11,446 bases of DNA from Cellvibrionaceae bacterium (GCA_027012915.1 JALUYN010000399.1:1-11446); one strand, 5' to 3'; counted from the first letter of the stretch, positions 1 to 8,463 are shown. Translations and numbers: made by a program. The notes: a model not told the origin generated them from the letters alone.

Positions 1-42
1 CTTGCCTTCGTTATCGCGCCCCTGATACTGAAACTGCGGCAT
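1..42 (-). CDS. mshG: MshG, MSHA/type II secretion F-family platform protein (N-terminal fragment)
   Basis: Only the first 14 codons are present, reading MPQFQYQGRDNEGK, and the gene runs off the left edge. This opening, with an aromatic residue followed by Y-x-G-R-D-x-x-G-K, is typical of GspF/PilC/MshG proteins. In that family it precedes a cytoplasmic helical domain and three membrane helices. The family forms the inner-membrane platform that couples the extension ATPase to the pilus. The ATG lies 2 nt after the mshE stop codon, with a GGGTGA ribosome site inside the end of mshE, so translation is probably coupled to MshE. The gene order mshE-mshG matches known MSHA operons. The identification rests on a very short peptide plus context. 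Confidence 0.8.
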   Translation of the reverse strand, partial: MPQFQYQGRDNEGK

Positions 43-44
43 GG

Positions 45-1778
45 TCAGTCACCCAGTTCCAGCGAAGATTCAGGAGCCGATTCATCTTCTACTTGTGCAG
101 ACACCCTCAACACTTCTTCCAGGGTGGTCACTCCCTGCAGCGCGTACTCCAGTGCACTATGACTTAACGGCCTGTAGTCGGGACTGCGGTGGGCTGCATC
201 GTTAAACGCTTTTACATCGTTGTCGCGCAAGGCGTCGGCCATGGGACGATTAATTTCGAGCAGTTCGAAAACACCGATACGACCGCGATAACCTGAGTTA
301 AAACAGTGAGGGCAACCGGCGCCTTTCTTCAGGATGATGGATTCACCTTCGGGCACATGACGCAACAGTTGCGCCTCTCCCGCATTGGGCTCATAGGGCT
401 CTGCGCAGCTCTCGCAAACGCGACGCACCAGACGCTGTGCGATAACGGCTTTCAAGGATGCCGCCACCAAATAAGGATCAACATTCATATCGACAAGACG
501 CAGAGCCGACGTCACAGCGTCGTTGGTATGTAATGTCGACAGCACCATATGACCGGTCATGGCTGCACGCAGGGCAATTTCTGCAGATTCCGAATCCCGA
601 ATCTCACCCACCAGCAGTACATCCGGATCCTGACGCAAGGTGGCTTTCAGCACGGTAGAAAAATCCAGACCAATTTTTTCGTTTACCTGTACCTGACTGA
701 TACGGGGCAAACGATATTCCACCGGATCTTCAGCGGTAATGATTTTCTTCTCGGGTGTATTTAGCTCAGACAGTGCACCGTACAAAGTTGTGGTCTTACC
801 ACTACCGGTGGGTCCGGTTACCAACACCAATCCGTGGGGACGGTGAATCAGATTTCGGAAACGCTGAATGTAGTACGCTGGCATACCCACTTTTTCCAGC
901 GGCAACACACCTTGGGTGTGATCCAGCAAACGCATAACCACCGACTCACCAAACTGCACTGGCATGGTGGAAATACGCACATCGATATTGTGATGTTTTA
1001 CTTTTAGCGCGAAGCGACCATCCTGTGGCAGTCGCTTTTCGGAAATATCCAGACCGGACATCAACTTCAAACGCACCACCAGAGCCGCGGCAATGCGCTG
1101 TTCGTTCATCACCTGCTCATTGAGAACACCGTCTACCCGCTCCCGAATGCGCAGCACATTTTCGTCTGGTTCGATATGAATATCCGAGGCTTTGGCGTTG
1201 ATAGCACTTTCAAAAATCCGCTGCAGCAAGCGCACCACAGGGGCATCGGTTTCCGTGGCATCCTCAACGATGTCTGTAAGATCGAGTCCGCCTTCTTCAA
1301 GCTCGTCATGTAACTCTTCTGCTAGCGAGGCGATCTCGTCGGAGTGACTATAGGCAATACCCAGAATATCGAGAAGCTCTGACTCACGCACCACCGCCGG
1401 CTTAATAGGCTTGTCAAAATACTTGGCGATATCGTCCAGGCAGAAGATGTCTGTCGGATCACCCATACCCAATTGAATACTGTCCGCGTCCTCTTTCAGC
1501 ACCATCACCCGATAGCGACGCGCCACAGTTTCCGGCAACTTTTGCACCAGTTCCTTATCAAAGCGGAAGTGTTTGAGCTCAACAAACGGATAATTCAACT
1601 GGCGCGACAAAAGCCCCAGGAGCGTGTTTTCTTCAACGTAACCGAGATCGATCAGAGTCCGTCCCAGCTTGCGGCCATTGACCTTCTGCTCTTGCAGGGC
1701 CGAATCCAGCTGATCCGGTGTAATCAGCTGCTGGGCGACCAGGAGATCGCCAAGGCGAATCCGTTGCGGTTGAGACAT
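45..1778 (-). CDS. mshE: MshE, MSHA pilus extension ATPase (GspE/PilB family) with MshEN c-di-GMP domain
   Basis: This 577-residue protein is a hexameric secretion ATPase that powers pilin polymerisation at the cytoplasmic face. The N-terminal domain (about 5-140) carries two successive MshEN-type motifs, RLGDLL...ALQEQ at 8-31 and KLGRTLIDLG...LLSRQ at 37-60. In Vibrio cholerae MshE this domain binds cyclic di-GMP. The core has Walker A GPTGSGKTT (322-330), an acidic Asp box (ITAEDPVEY, 347-355), Walker B DVLLVGEIRD (386-395) and the His box TGHMVLSTLHTND (408-420). Four cysteines at 455, 458, 489 and 492 form the two CxxC pairs of the zinc-binding segment seen in GspE. Its ATG overlaps the mshN stop by one base (TGATG) and is preceded by a strong GGAGGTG site. 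All catalytic motifs look intact. Family assignment is firm; c-di-GMP binding is inferred from the motifs. Confidence 0.96.
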   Translation of the reverse strand: MSQPQRIRLGDLLVAQQLITPDQLDSALQEQKVNGRKLGRTLIDLGYVEENTLLGLLSRQLNYPFVELKHFRFDKELVQKLPETVARRYRVMVLKEDADSIQLGMGDPTDIFCLDDIAKYFDKPIKPAVVRESELLDILGIAYSHSDEIASLAEELHDELEEGGLDLTDIVEDATETDAPVVRLLQRIFESAINAKASDIHIEPDENVLRIRERVDGVLNEQVMNEQRIAAALVVRLKLMSGLDISEKRLPQDGRFALKVKHHNIDVRISTMPVQFGESVVMRLLDHTQGVLPLEKVGMPAYYIQRFRNLIHRPHGLVLVTGPTGSGKTTTLYGALSELNTPEKKIITAEDPVEYRLPRISQVQVNEKIGLDFSTVLKATLRQDPDVLLVGEIRDSESAEIALRAAMTGHMVLSTLHTNDAVTSALRLVDMNVDPYLVAASLKAVIAQRLVRRVCESCAEPYEPNAGEAQLLRHVPEGESIILKKGAGCPHCFNSGYRGRIGVFELLEINRPMADALRDNDVKAFNDAAHRSPDYRPLSHSALEYALQGVTTLEEVLRVSAQVEDESAPESSLELGD

Positions 1779-3220
1779 CAGCGAGCACCTCCAGCTGGAT
1801 CGGGTTCGGTCAACGCGTCAATACGTTGATTTACGTAGTTCATATAACTGGCATTCGCCGGTGAAAGCTGACGCACTTTTTCATACACAGACAACGCCTG
1901 ATCGGCCTGCAGTGCATCCATACACACCGCGAGTCCCAACCAGTAACTGGCGTTATCTTTATCGAGAATAATCAACTGCTGATAGATGACGATGGCATCA
2001 CTCTGCTCACCCATCTTGTGCAGCAATCCGGCTTTCAGCGCGTAGTAGCCAGGCATTTGTTCGATGCCGGGCTGATGCAGGTTAAGAGCGCGCATGGCAC
2101 CTTCGAGATCGCCACGGCGAGTCAGTAACTGCCCCACCATATAGGAAAAGATCTCCCCGGGCAGATGACTGGCCTGATCAATCATGGCTTCGGCATCTTT
2201 CAAACGCTGCTGCGACAAATAACTGTCAAACAGCTTTTGTAATGCATAAACCGATTGTGGATTTTCCTTAACGAAGGAGCGCAGCAGCGCATCGCCTTGC
2301 AAAACCCGCCCTTCATCATAGAAAGTTTGGGCGTTGGTCGCGATTCCCCGATCGCGGCTTGAAAAACTCTCGGCCACAGACTGAACATTCTCGCCCTTAG
2401 CTTTCTGTGGATCAGACTCCGGAGTTGTCTCAAGGTGTTTTATGACTTCTTTCGCTGGTCTGCTGGCACTGACTGGCATGCTGTTAAGCATGGCATCAAT
2501 ATCCGACTGCTCGGCACCGACATCTCGCGCTTTTTTAACCAGGTCGGGCACCTTGTAAAAGTGGCCTTTTTTAATCACGCCTTTAATAAAACTCAGGTAG
2601 CGCTGCTGAATTTTCTCCAGCCCCTGCTGCGCTTCCAGATTGTCAGGCTGCAACGCCAGAACCGCGGTAAAGCGATCAAAGGCATTGTCATTTTTGGGGG
2701 TCTGCAATCTATCGAGTTTGAGCGCGGCGTGCCCCGCATCCAGCAGAGAGCGAATGTGTTTTTCCACATTGGCAATAGCCACAGGCTTGTCCGGTACTTC
2801 TACCAGTTCAACCACTTGATTCTGACGACGCGCGTGCTCGCTGACCTGTTCGTTTTGGAAACCGGCCGCCGTATTGTCGCCAGGTTCAAGCCCTGCCTTT
2901 TGCTCTGCATCGTCCAATACTGCCAACACTTCAGCGTCTAGCAGTACCTCTTCTACTGGCGGACTGGTCTGACTGGAAAACATGGAATCCGGCTGAGTCT
3001 CCGGCTCATACTGCCAGAGGTAATAGGCACCCAATATTCCAAAGAATACGAAAAACGCACTGAGTTTGGACCAGGTCTGCGCGCTACTGCCGGAATCCAT
3101 GGCATGCTCATCGTCAGCGCTAGTCGGGGTAGATTGTGCGGAAACCTGCTGAGTTTCGGCTTGGCTACGCTCAGACTCGGAGTTTTCCAAATCTTTGAGC
3201 ATATCGTTGACCAGACTCAT
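1778..3220 (-). CDS. mshN: MshN, TPR-containing MSHA biogenesis protein
   Basis: The product is 480 residues from the ATG at 3220. It begins MSLVNDMLKDLE, has a hydrophilic N-terminal tail, and one membrane helix at about 53-69, so it is a bitopic inner-membrane protein with a large periplasmic part. After a variable linker (about 75-150) come TPR-like helical pairs at about 155-205, 296-350 and 390-456, for example a YWLGLAV repeat near 426. TPR proteins of this type are thought to help assemble or stabilise the pilus machine. An in-frame ATG at 3289 would add 23 residues inside mshM. I reject it because the 3220 start has a GGGGAG ribosome site, overlaps the mshM stop as ATGA, and gives the family-like N-terminus. 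Function is known mainly by association with MSHA operons. Confidence 0.88.
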   Translation of the reverse strand: MSLVNDMLKDLENSESERSQAETQQVSAQSTPTSADDEHAMDSGSSAQTWSKLSAFFVFFGILGAYYLWQYEPETQPDSMFSSQTSPPVEEVLLDAEVLAVLDDAEQKAGLEPGDNTAAGFQNEQVSEHARRQNQVVELVEVPDKPVAIANVEKHIRSLLDAGHAALKLDRLQTPKNDNAFDRFTAVLALQPDNLEAQQGLEKIQQRYLSFIKGVIKKGHFYKVPDLVKKARDVGAEQSDIDAMLNSMPVSASRPAKEVIKHLETTPESDPQKAKGENVQSVAESFSSRDRGIATNAQTFYDEGRVLQGDALLRSFVKENPQSVYALQKLFDSYLSQQRLKDAEAMIDQASHLPGEIFSYMVGQLLTRRGDLEGAMRALNLHQPGIEQMPGYYALKAGLLHKMGEQSDAIVIYQQLIILDKDNASYWLGLAVCMDALQADQALSVYEKVRQLSPANASYMNYVNQRIDALTEPDPAGGAR

Positions 3221-4140
3221 AGCACTCCCCCAATCCATTGCGGTAAGAAAATACACAGAACTGCGGCAACTCCACCAAATACAGGCCATAGCAGATGCCA
3301 GCGCAGCGCCAGAAACTTACCGGCTTTTGAGCTTTCATCTGTATCGACAATGGCTTTTGCCACATGACTGGCCTTCACAGTTTTGTCACCCTTACCGTAG
3401 GCCACCATCATGGCCTTGTGAGCAATCACATTCATCAGCCGGGGTATTCCCCCAGACCCCTTGCTCAACAGCCATACCGCTGTACGTGAAAACAGCTTTT
3501 GATTGGAACCCGCCGAGTTCAGGCGATGTTCGATATAGGCCCGCACGCCTTTGAGCGAGAACGGTGAGAGATATTCGTTAAATACAATACGCTGCTTCAA
3601 CTGCCTCAGATCAGGGCGGTTCAGCAATTCGTCCAGCTCTGGCTGTCCCAGTAATACCACCTGGACCAGCTTGCGTTTTTCCGTTTCCAGATTGGTCAGC
3701 AAACGCAAGGCTTCAATGGTTTCAACCGGCATTGCCTGAGCTTCATCAACCACGAGCACGACCTGCCTGTTTTTGCGGGCCAGTTGAATCAATCGGCGAT
3801 AAATAGACATCATCACCTGATGCGCCTGCATATCGTCGCTCAAAGCTGCGCCAATTTCATCGGCCAGGTAAGCTTTAAGTTCTTCCGGCGTCAAATACGG
3901 ATTGGGCACATAGGCGGTGATAAAGTTGTTACCTAATGACGACAATAACTTCCGACACAATAGCGTTTTCCCAGTCCCTACTTCGCCGACAATTTTAATA
4001 AAACCCTCGCTGTGCTTTAACGACAGCAACAGTGTATTCAAAGCATTGCGATGACTTTGCGTATTGAAATAGAACTGGGTATCCGGCGTCAGAGAAAAGG
4101 GACGCTCGGACAAACTAAAATGTTCGAGATACATGGCCAT
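3217..4140 (-). CDS. mshM: MshM, ExeA-like AAA ATPase of the MSHA system
   Basis: This 307-residue P-loop ATPase resembles the GspA/ExeA family, which uses ATP to help multimerise the secretin. It opens with the family signature YLEHFSLSERPFSLTPD (4-20). Walker A is GEVGTGKT (52-59), Walker B VVLVVDEAQ (127-135), the sensor-like segment LLGQPEL (163-169), and GGIPRLMN is at 230-237. A single hydrophobic helix at about 283-303 ends the protein, which is much shorter than ExeA because the periplasmic peptidoglycan-binding extension is missing. That short form is normal for MshM. Two ATGs are possible, at 4140 and 4134. The AGAGG site is already about 12 nt from the first, so 4140 is preferred. 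The gene follows mshL by 32 nt and overlaps mshN by 4 nt. Confidence 0.93.
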   Translation of the reverse strand: MAMYLEHFSLSERPFSLTPDTQFYFNTQSHRNALNTLLLSLKHSEGFIKIVGEVGTGKTLLCRKLLSSLGNNFITAYVPNPYLTPEELKAYLADEIGAALSDDMQAHQVMMSIYRRLIQLARKNRQVVLVVDEAQAMPVETIEALRLLTNLETEKRKLVQVVLLGQPELDELLNRPDLRQLKQRIVFNEYLSPFSLKGVRAYIEHRLNSAGSNQKLFSRTAVWLLSKGSGGIPRLMNVIAHKAMMVAYGKGDKTVKASHVAKAIVDTDESSKAGKFLALRWHLLWPVFGGVAAVLCIFLPQWIGGVL

Positions 4141-4172
4141 TGTCGGTATTAACCTCTCACACCCGAGACTGG

Positions 4173-5882
4173 CTATCGATTCTTAAACGACGTATTCAGC
4201 GCTTTGATGCGCTGATTGGCAGTATCGATATCCCGTTTCCAGTCGGCGTTGTCGTCCACAATAATGGGGCGCATCAGGATCACCAGTTCAGTTTTGGCAT
4301 TGCTGGTGTTTTTGCCTTTAAACAGGGTATTAACCACCGGCACATCACCAAGAAATGGGCGTTTGGAATCGGACTCGGAAACACGCTCCTGCATCAGACC
4401 ACCGAGCACCACGATTTGGCCAGTGCGCGCCTTGACAATACTATCTGACTCACGAATCTGACGCAGTGCCAAGGGCAGGGAGTAATCGTTGTTACCAATT
4501 GTGAAGGTTTTAATCTGATCGTTAATGCTGCTCACCACCGGGTGAATATGCAAAACAACCTCGCCATCATCGGCGATCTGTGGCGTCACATCCAAGGCGA
4601 TGCCGCTGAAGAATGAAGACAATTCAATATTGGGTGTGCTTACGGTAGAAGAGGCGTTGGATACCGTATCGCTCGACAACCCGGTCAGGAAAAACTCATC
4701 AGAACCCACCCGAATGACAGCCTTCTGATTGTTCACAGTGGATACCCGTGGGCTGGACAAAACCTGCACATTGCCCTGGGTTTCCAGAAGGCTCAACAAT
4801 GCCGAGATATCATTCACCTTGATAATAGAGGAGAAAATCTCGCCAACGCCTTCATTAGCTGCACTGATGCTTGGGTCAGCACTAAACTCAGAAACATTTT
4901 TGCCCAGTAACAGCTGACCGTTAATTTCTCCCCAATTGATACCCGCTTCAAAGCTGTCGTTCAACGTTACTTCTAGAATTTTGGTTTCGAGAATTACCTG
5001 GCGTTTAACGCTCAGTTCTGACTTATCCAGGAACTCACGGATACTGTTAATTTCTTGCGGGTAAGCCTTAACAACCACAAGCCCCGCCTGAGGATTCACC
5101 ACAACCATACGCTCGCCGCCCTGGCCACCAATCATGGCCATAATGGTGGTTTGCAGAGACGTCCAAAAATCGGTTTGCGTCAGGGTTTGTACGCGAGATC
5201 CCGGCGATATGGATTCACCACTGCTGTCCTCTGCCGCTTCACCGCCGGCCAGACCAAACAGGTTAGCGCCCTGCTCAGAATCACTGTCCGAAGAAGAACC
5301 CCCACCGCCACTGTCGTCTTCCGAGTCGATTTTGCCGATCAGAATACTGGTATCGGAAACACCAACACGCTTCACATCCAGATAATCAATTTTGAAGATT
5401 TCGGTACGCAGCTTGCGCGGATAGATAGTGTAGATGGAACCGTTAAGCTTGTATTCGTAGCCGTAGATATCACGAACCGTGGTCAACACTTCTTCCAGCG
5501 TGACGTTTTTCAGTTCTAAAGACAGAGCACCCTCCACCTCAGGGTGTACAACAATGTTGTGCTCCGTGCCTGCCACCAGGCTCAAAAAGAAGCTGCGAGA
5601 ATCCATCTCACTGACGGATACATCAAAACTGTCTGGTGTCTCTGGTTCAGCGTACCGAGGGCCGCCGGTACCGAGCAACAAATCATCAACCGCCGATTTT
5701 TCTGCGATTTTGCCCGCTGGAGCTTGTTGCTGGGCCTTGGAAAATGCTGCAGAAGCTTCGCTCATTGCCTGAGCGGTCTGTTCCAACTCAGTGGTCTGCA
5801 TTGCCGTGGGATTGGACTGACACCCCAATAGCAACGCTCCCAAACCGCTCAGCATCAGTGTTTTGATTCTAGACTTGTTCAT
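4173..5882 (-). CDS. mshL: MshL, outer-membrane secretin lipoprotein of the MSHA pilus
   Basis: The product is 569 residues from the ATG at 5882. It has a lipoprotein signal (MNKSRIKTLMLSGLGALLLGC, cysteine 21 as the lipidated residue). Glutamine at +2 predicts outer-membrane sorting. An STN/N0-like domain spans about 89-155, followed by an unusual acidic Ser/Gly/Asp linker (186-228) and an N1-like domain (about 232-290). The secretin barrel domain (about 295-545) has hallmark segments VLSSPRVSTVNNQKA (374-388), VVLGGLMQE (491-499) and RPFLGDVPVVNTLFK (508-522). Secretins form the gated pore through which the pilus exits. An ORF extension to 5975 adds 31 residues that would bury the signal peptide and overlap mshK, so it is rejected. 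The start lies 16 nt after the mshK stop, with an AGGTAG site. Confidence 0.95.
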   Translation of the reverse strand: MNKSRIKTLMLSGLGALLLGCQSNPTAMQTTELEQTAQAMSEASAAFSKAQQQAPAGKIAEKSAVDDLLLGTGGPRYAEPETPDSFDVSVSEMDSRSFFLSLVAGTEHNIVVHPEVEGALSLELKNVTLEEVLTTVRDIYGYEYKLNGSIYTIYPRKLRTEIFKIDYLDVKRVGVSDTSILIGKIDSEDDSGGGGSSSDSDSEQGANLFGLAGGEAAEDSSGESISPGSRVQTLTQTDFWTSLQTTIMAMIGGQGGERMVVVNPQAGLVVVKAYPQEINSIREFLDKSELSVKRQVILETKILEVTLNDSFEAGINWGEINGQLLLGKNVSEFSADPSISAANEGVGEIFSSIIKVNDISALLSLLETQGNVQVLSSPRVSTVNNQKAVIRVGSDEFFLTGLSSDTVSNASSTVSTPNIELSSFFSGIALDVTPQIADDGEVVLHIHPVVSSINDQIKTFTIGNNDYSLPLALRQIRESDSIVKARTGQIVVLGGLMQERVSESDSKRPFLGDVPVVNTLFKGKNTSNAKTELVILMRPIIVDDNADWKRDIDTANQRIKALNTSFKNR

Positions 5883-5898
5883 TATGCTACCTGCTCCG

Positions 5899-6228
5899 CT
5901 AACGAGCGTTGTGACCGGGCGCACGCACTCGCGGCACCAGTACCAGTGTTTGATTCTGTCCCTGATAATTAACATCTACGGCGCCAGAGCGAATGCTGCG
6001 CACTAAAATACCGTTGACGCGCTGCCCTTCCCGTATCGGCGCGCCATTAATCACAGCCAGTTTGCGAGAACTTGCCACAAGAATGGAATCCAGTTTCAAC
6101 CCCTGCTCATCCTCAACATCGGAGCCACCAGAAGCCATCAAAGGCTGGGTGGGATCCGGAAAATTCTCTGCGTACACATTGGCCACCAACAAAGAACTCA
6201 GAAGTAATGCCGCTACTTTGAAGATCAT
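5899..6228 (-). CDS. mshK: MshK, small periplasmic MSHA biogenesis protein (PilP/GspC-like connector)
   Basis: This 109-residue protein has a Sec signal peptide (about 1-20, ending NVYA before ENF) followed by the DPTQPL segment (25-30) typical of MshK and PilP-related proteins. The rest is a small beta-rich domain (about 45-100) with the pattern L-x-SI...KLAVING...G...V-x-G-I-L...L-x-L-V-P. It resembles the homology region by which GspC or PilP contacts the secretin N0 domain. It probably bridges the inner-membrane MshJ/MshI2 complex to MshL, which is the next gene. The start codon overlaps the mshJ stop as ATGA and has only a weak ribosome site, so it likely depends on coupling to mshJ. The role is inferred from fold resemblance and gene order. 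Confidence 0.87.
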   Translation of the reverse strand: MIFKVAALLLSSLLVANVYAENFPDPTQPLMASGGSDVEDEQGLKLDSILVASSRKLAVINGAPIREGQRVNGILVRSIRSGAVDVNYQGQNQTLVLVPRVRAPGHNAR

Positions 6229-6899
6229 AAGCTGCCAAACGCCCCCACTTCTGTGGACAGGGTATATACGCGCAAGCGCACCTGGGCTGCGGGATAGTCT
6301 GTTACCTCATAATCCAGGACATCCCAGTAAAAGCGCCACTTCAACGCTTCCAGTACTTTCAAATAAGCCACAACATCGAAGTATTTGCCGCTAAACACCA
6401 CTTCGACACCATGTTTGAATACACCGACAGCGTCCTGATTTTCACGCTCGTCGATTAAGCCATCGTCCACTTGCTCACCAGACAATAACAACTCTTCCAC
6501 CGGCAGCGTTTTCATTTCCTGCAACTGCAAAGCGTTCATGCCTTCAAGCACTTCTTGCAATAGCTTCGGCAATTGATCGGCGGCGACAAGGCCCACCGAG
6601 GCCTCTACCAACGACTGATCCAGCGCTTGCAATTGATTTTCCAAACCCCTCAGCTGGGCTTTTTTTGCCTGGTCAGGATCGGTAGTAAGGGCTTGAGCGT
6701 AGCTGGCCATTTCCACGCTCAAAGTGCTGACTTTCTGCTGCTCCTGATCGCGATCCTGGGTCAGTTGTTCCTGCCGCTTGTCCAGTGGCGAGAATGCCAA
6801 CAGGCTGAAAAGCAGATACAACACAACTACCGCGGATAACAACAGCAGTGCTTTTTCTCGATCACTGAGGGCCTTGTATTTTTCCAGGTACACATTCAT
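6225..6899 (-). CDS. mshJ: MshJ, PilO-like inner-membrane alignment protein
   Basis: The 224-residue product has a short cytoplasmic N-terminus (MNVYLEKYKALSDREK), one membrane helix at about 17-36, a charged Gln/Glu-rich coiled coil (about 40-105) and a C-terminal alpha/beta domain. The latter contains VEVVFSGKYFDVVAYLKVLE (about 167-186), a stretch characteristic of PilO/GspM-type ferredoxin-like folds. This topology is that of PilO, which pairs with PilN in the periplasm to form the alignment complex. The upstream gene codes for the PilN-like partner and overlaps by 4 nt (ATGA). A strong GGGAGGTG ribosome site lies 7 nt before the ATG. Individual residues are poorly conserved in this family, so order and topology carry most of the assignment. 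Confidence 0.9.
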   Translation of the reverse strand: MNVYLEKYKALSDREKALLLLSAVVVLYLLFSLLAFSPLDKRQEQLTQDRDQEQQKVSTLSVEMASYAQALTTDPDQAKKAQLRGLENQLQALDQSLVEASVGLVAADQLPKLLQEVLEGMNALQLQEMKTLPVEELLLSGEQVDDGLIDERENQDAVGVFKHGVEVVFSGKYFDVVAYLKVLEALKWRFYWDVLDYEVTDYPAAQVRLRVYTLSTEVGAFGSL

Positions 6900-7528
6900 T
6901 GCGCGGCACCTCCCGTTGCCGTGGCATTCTGAGACTCGGGACTCAAGTTAAACGCCAACAAAGCACTGTCTTCCTGCCTGGCAATATTCATCACGCCGAA
7001 CTGACTCGCGGTAAAGGCGGCTTCGCTTTGCAGCTTCTCGATATAGCGCGGCACAGTTGCCGCTTCGCGAACGTGTCCGGCAAACCCCACCTGAGCACCG
7101 CCATCGCTGAGGGTAAAAGCCTGCAACGCCAAACCGGGCTGTAATTGACGCGCCATTCCTACCATTTGCGACGAAAATCCCTGGGCATTACCAAGATTCT
7201 GGGCATCGACCAGACCTTTGATACGCTGGCGACGCTCCACTTGAAGTCGCATTTCTTCAATGGCCTTATCCAGCTGCTTGGCTCGACTTTTAGGCAACTG
7301 AGCCTTGATCGCATCAGCTTCACTTTGAAGCTGCTGTTGCTGTGTTTGCAACAGAGCTATTTCCTGCTGAAGAGAACGATTCTGAAACACATCCACAACC
7401 GCCATTACCGACAGAATCAGCAGAGCGGCAAGTAAATAGATTCCCGCCAAAATCGGTTGCAGAGGATCACGACTAGGCCGCAGAGACGGTAAATAGAGAT
7501 TAATTTCCTGACGCTTATTCGCAGCCAT
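6896..7528 (-). CDS. mshI2: PilN-like MSHA biogenesis protein (often called MshI2)
   Basis: This 210-residue protein begins with a conserved cytoplasmic segment, QEINLYLPSLRP (7-18), the counterpart of the INLLP motif by which PilN docks onto PilM. A membrane helix follows at about 24-46, then a glutamine-rich coiled coil (about 49-110) and a compact periplasmic domain. It is the expected partner of MshI (cytoplasmic, PilM-like) on one side and MshJ (PilO-like) on the other, and is encoded exactly between them. Its ATG overlaps the mshI stop by one base (TAATG), with a GGGGGCG ribosome site. The C-terminal tail (about 195-210) is Ala/Gly/Thr/Gln-rich and probably disordered. The symbol mshI2 follows common usage and is less certain than the family. 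Confidence 0.87.
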   Translation of the reverse strand: MAANKRQEINLYLPSLRPSRDPLQPILAGIYLLAALLILSVMAVVDVFQNRSLQQEIALLQTQQQQLQSEADAIKAQLPKSRAKQLDKAIEEMRLQVERRQRIKGLVDAQNLGNAQGFSSQMVGMARQLQPGLALQAFTLSDGGAQVGFAGHVREAATVPRYIEKLQSEAAFTASQFGVMNIARQEDSALLAFNLSPESQNATATGGAAQ

Positions 7529-8463
7529 TACTGCGCCCCCGTACTATTGCGCAGTACCGCACCAACGGCAGGCAGAGCCAGCTGCAGCACAGCCTCGTCT
7601 ATGGCTTCTGCGCCGCGAACCGATTCCAGAGTCATGGGCAACACGTCTGCGTTAAACGCCGATTTCAGGCCATCGGTGAGTTTGTCCGCAGAGACATTTT
7701 CGCCGCCGACCAGAATAGCGGCAGGCGGCACCTGTCCCATCTGGCGCTCGTAGTAATCCAGGCTGCGCTGCAATTCCAGAATTAACTGTTCTTCCGGCAG
7801 CTCGTCAAACAGTCCAGCGTTGTAGGCAATATCGAATTGGCGGGAGAGGTAAACAGACCCGCCTTTCATCAAGGTAAGCAAGCCACGATTTTGACGCAGA
7901 TGCACAACACAGGCACCGCGCTCGTCCTGAGCTCCCTGCTCTACGATGTTACGCAGCGACAGCTCACAGATATCGATACTGAGTAATTCCAGTCCCAGAG
8001 ACGCCACCAGTTCCATAATACGGCGCACTTCTTCTTCACGCACAGAAACTGCGTACACCATATTGCGGCCTTTGGAACTGTCTTCAGGCAGAGGAAAAAC
8101 ATCAATCAGGGCTTCTTCCAATGGGTAGGGCAACAGATCTTTGACCTTCCATCGGGTGGCTTCGGCGAGTTCTTCATCGGGAACCTTTGGGGCCTCTACC
8201 AACAGCAGGTTGTAGAGATGGGGAGACAGAGATACCCGGCACGGGGCCCCCTCCAGCTCCAGTTTCTGGATCGTATCTTTGAGAGAGTCAACAGAGGGGG
8301 AGCCATCCAGCTCAAGAAACATATCACAGGCCTTCAGTACCGGAGTTCCATCCTCCGATGATGCCCATGCAAATGACAGCCCATCCGGGCAAACACCCAA
8401 TCCAACCATTTCAGTGTGGGTTCGCTTTAAATATTTCCCCAACAAACGCTTCAAACTCACCAA
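7528..8463 (-). CDS. mshI: MshI, PilM-like cytoplasmic MSHA biogenesis protein, non-ATG start
   Basis: The product is about 311 residues and heads the msh operon. It resembles MshI/PilM, an actin-like cytoplasmic protein that recruits the PilN-type partner. Recognisable segments are WKVKDLLPYPLEEALIDVFP (105-124), LQRSLDYYERQM (231-242) and ILVGGENVSADKL (250-262), the last matching the adenosine-side loop of the actin fold. The usual acidic phosphate-loop residues are not evident: the first loop reads GLGVCPDG (21-28) and the second VVHLRQNRG (186-194). No in-frame ATG fits. The candidates are TTG at 8463 and GTG immediately after at 8460, with a GGGGG ribosome-site core 7 or 10 nt upstream respectively. 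Either start changes only one residue. Such a weak start could hold down expression of the first gene of a coupled operon. Confidence 0.9.
   Translation of the reverse strand: MVSLKRLLGKYLKRTHTEMVGLGVCPDGLSFAWASSEDGTPVLKACDMFLELDGSPSVDSLKDTIQKLELEGAPCRVSLSPHLYNLLLVEAPKVPDEELAEATRWKVKDLLPYPLEEALIDVFPLPEDSSKGRNMVYAVSVREEEVRRIMELVASLGLELLSIDICELSLRNIVEQGAQDERGACVVHLRQNRGLLTLMKGGSVYLSRQFDIAYNAGLFDELPEEQLILELQRSLDYYERQMGQVPPAAILVGGENVSADKLTDGLKSAFNADVLPMTLESVRGAEAIDEAVLQLALPAVGAVLRNSTGAQ

Noticed and set aside
3217..3289. 23-residue N-terminal extension of MshN
   Set aside because: It lies inside mshM, has no good ribosome site, and the ATG at 3220 has GGGGAG plus an ATGA overlap and gives the family N-terminus.
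5883..5975. 31-residue N-terminal extension of MshL
   Set aside because: It would overlap mshK and place a polar stretch before the lipoprotein signal peptide.
45..8463. Classical type II secretion operon, or type IVa pilM-Q operon
   Set aside because: The combination and order of MshI-like, PilN-like, PilO-like, MshK, secretin, ExeA-like ATPase, TPR protein, GspE with MshEN domain and GspF matches MSHA loci, and no gspC/gspD or pilP/pilQ pairing is seen.
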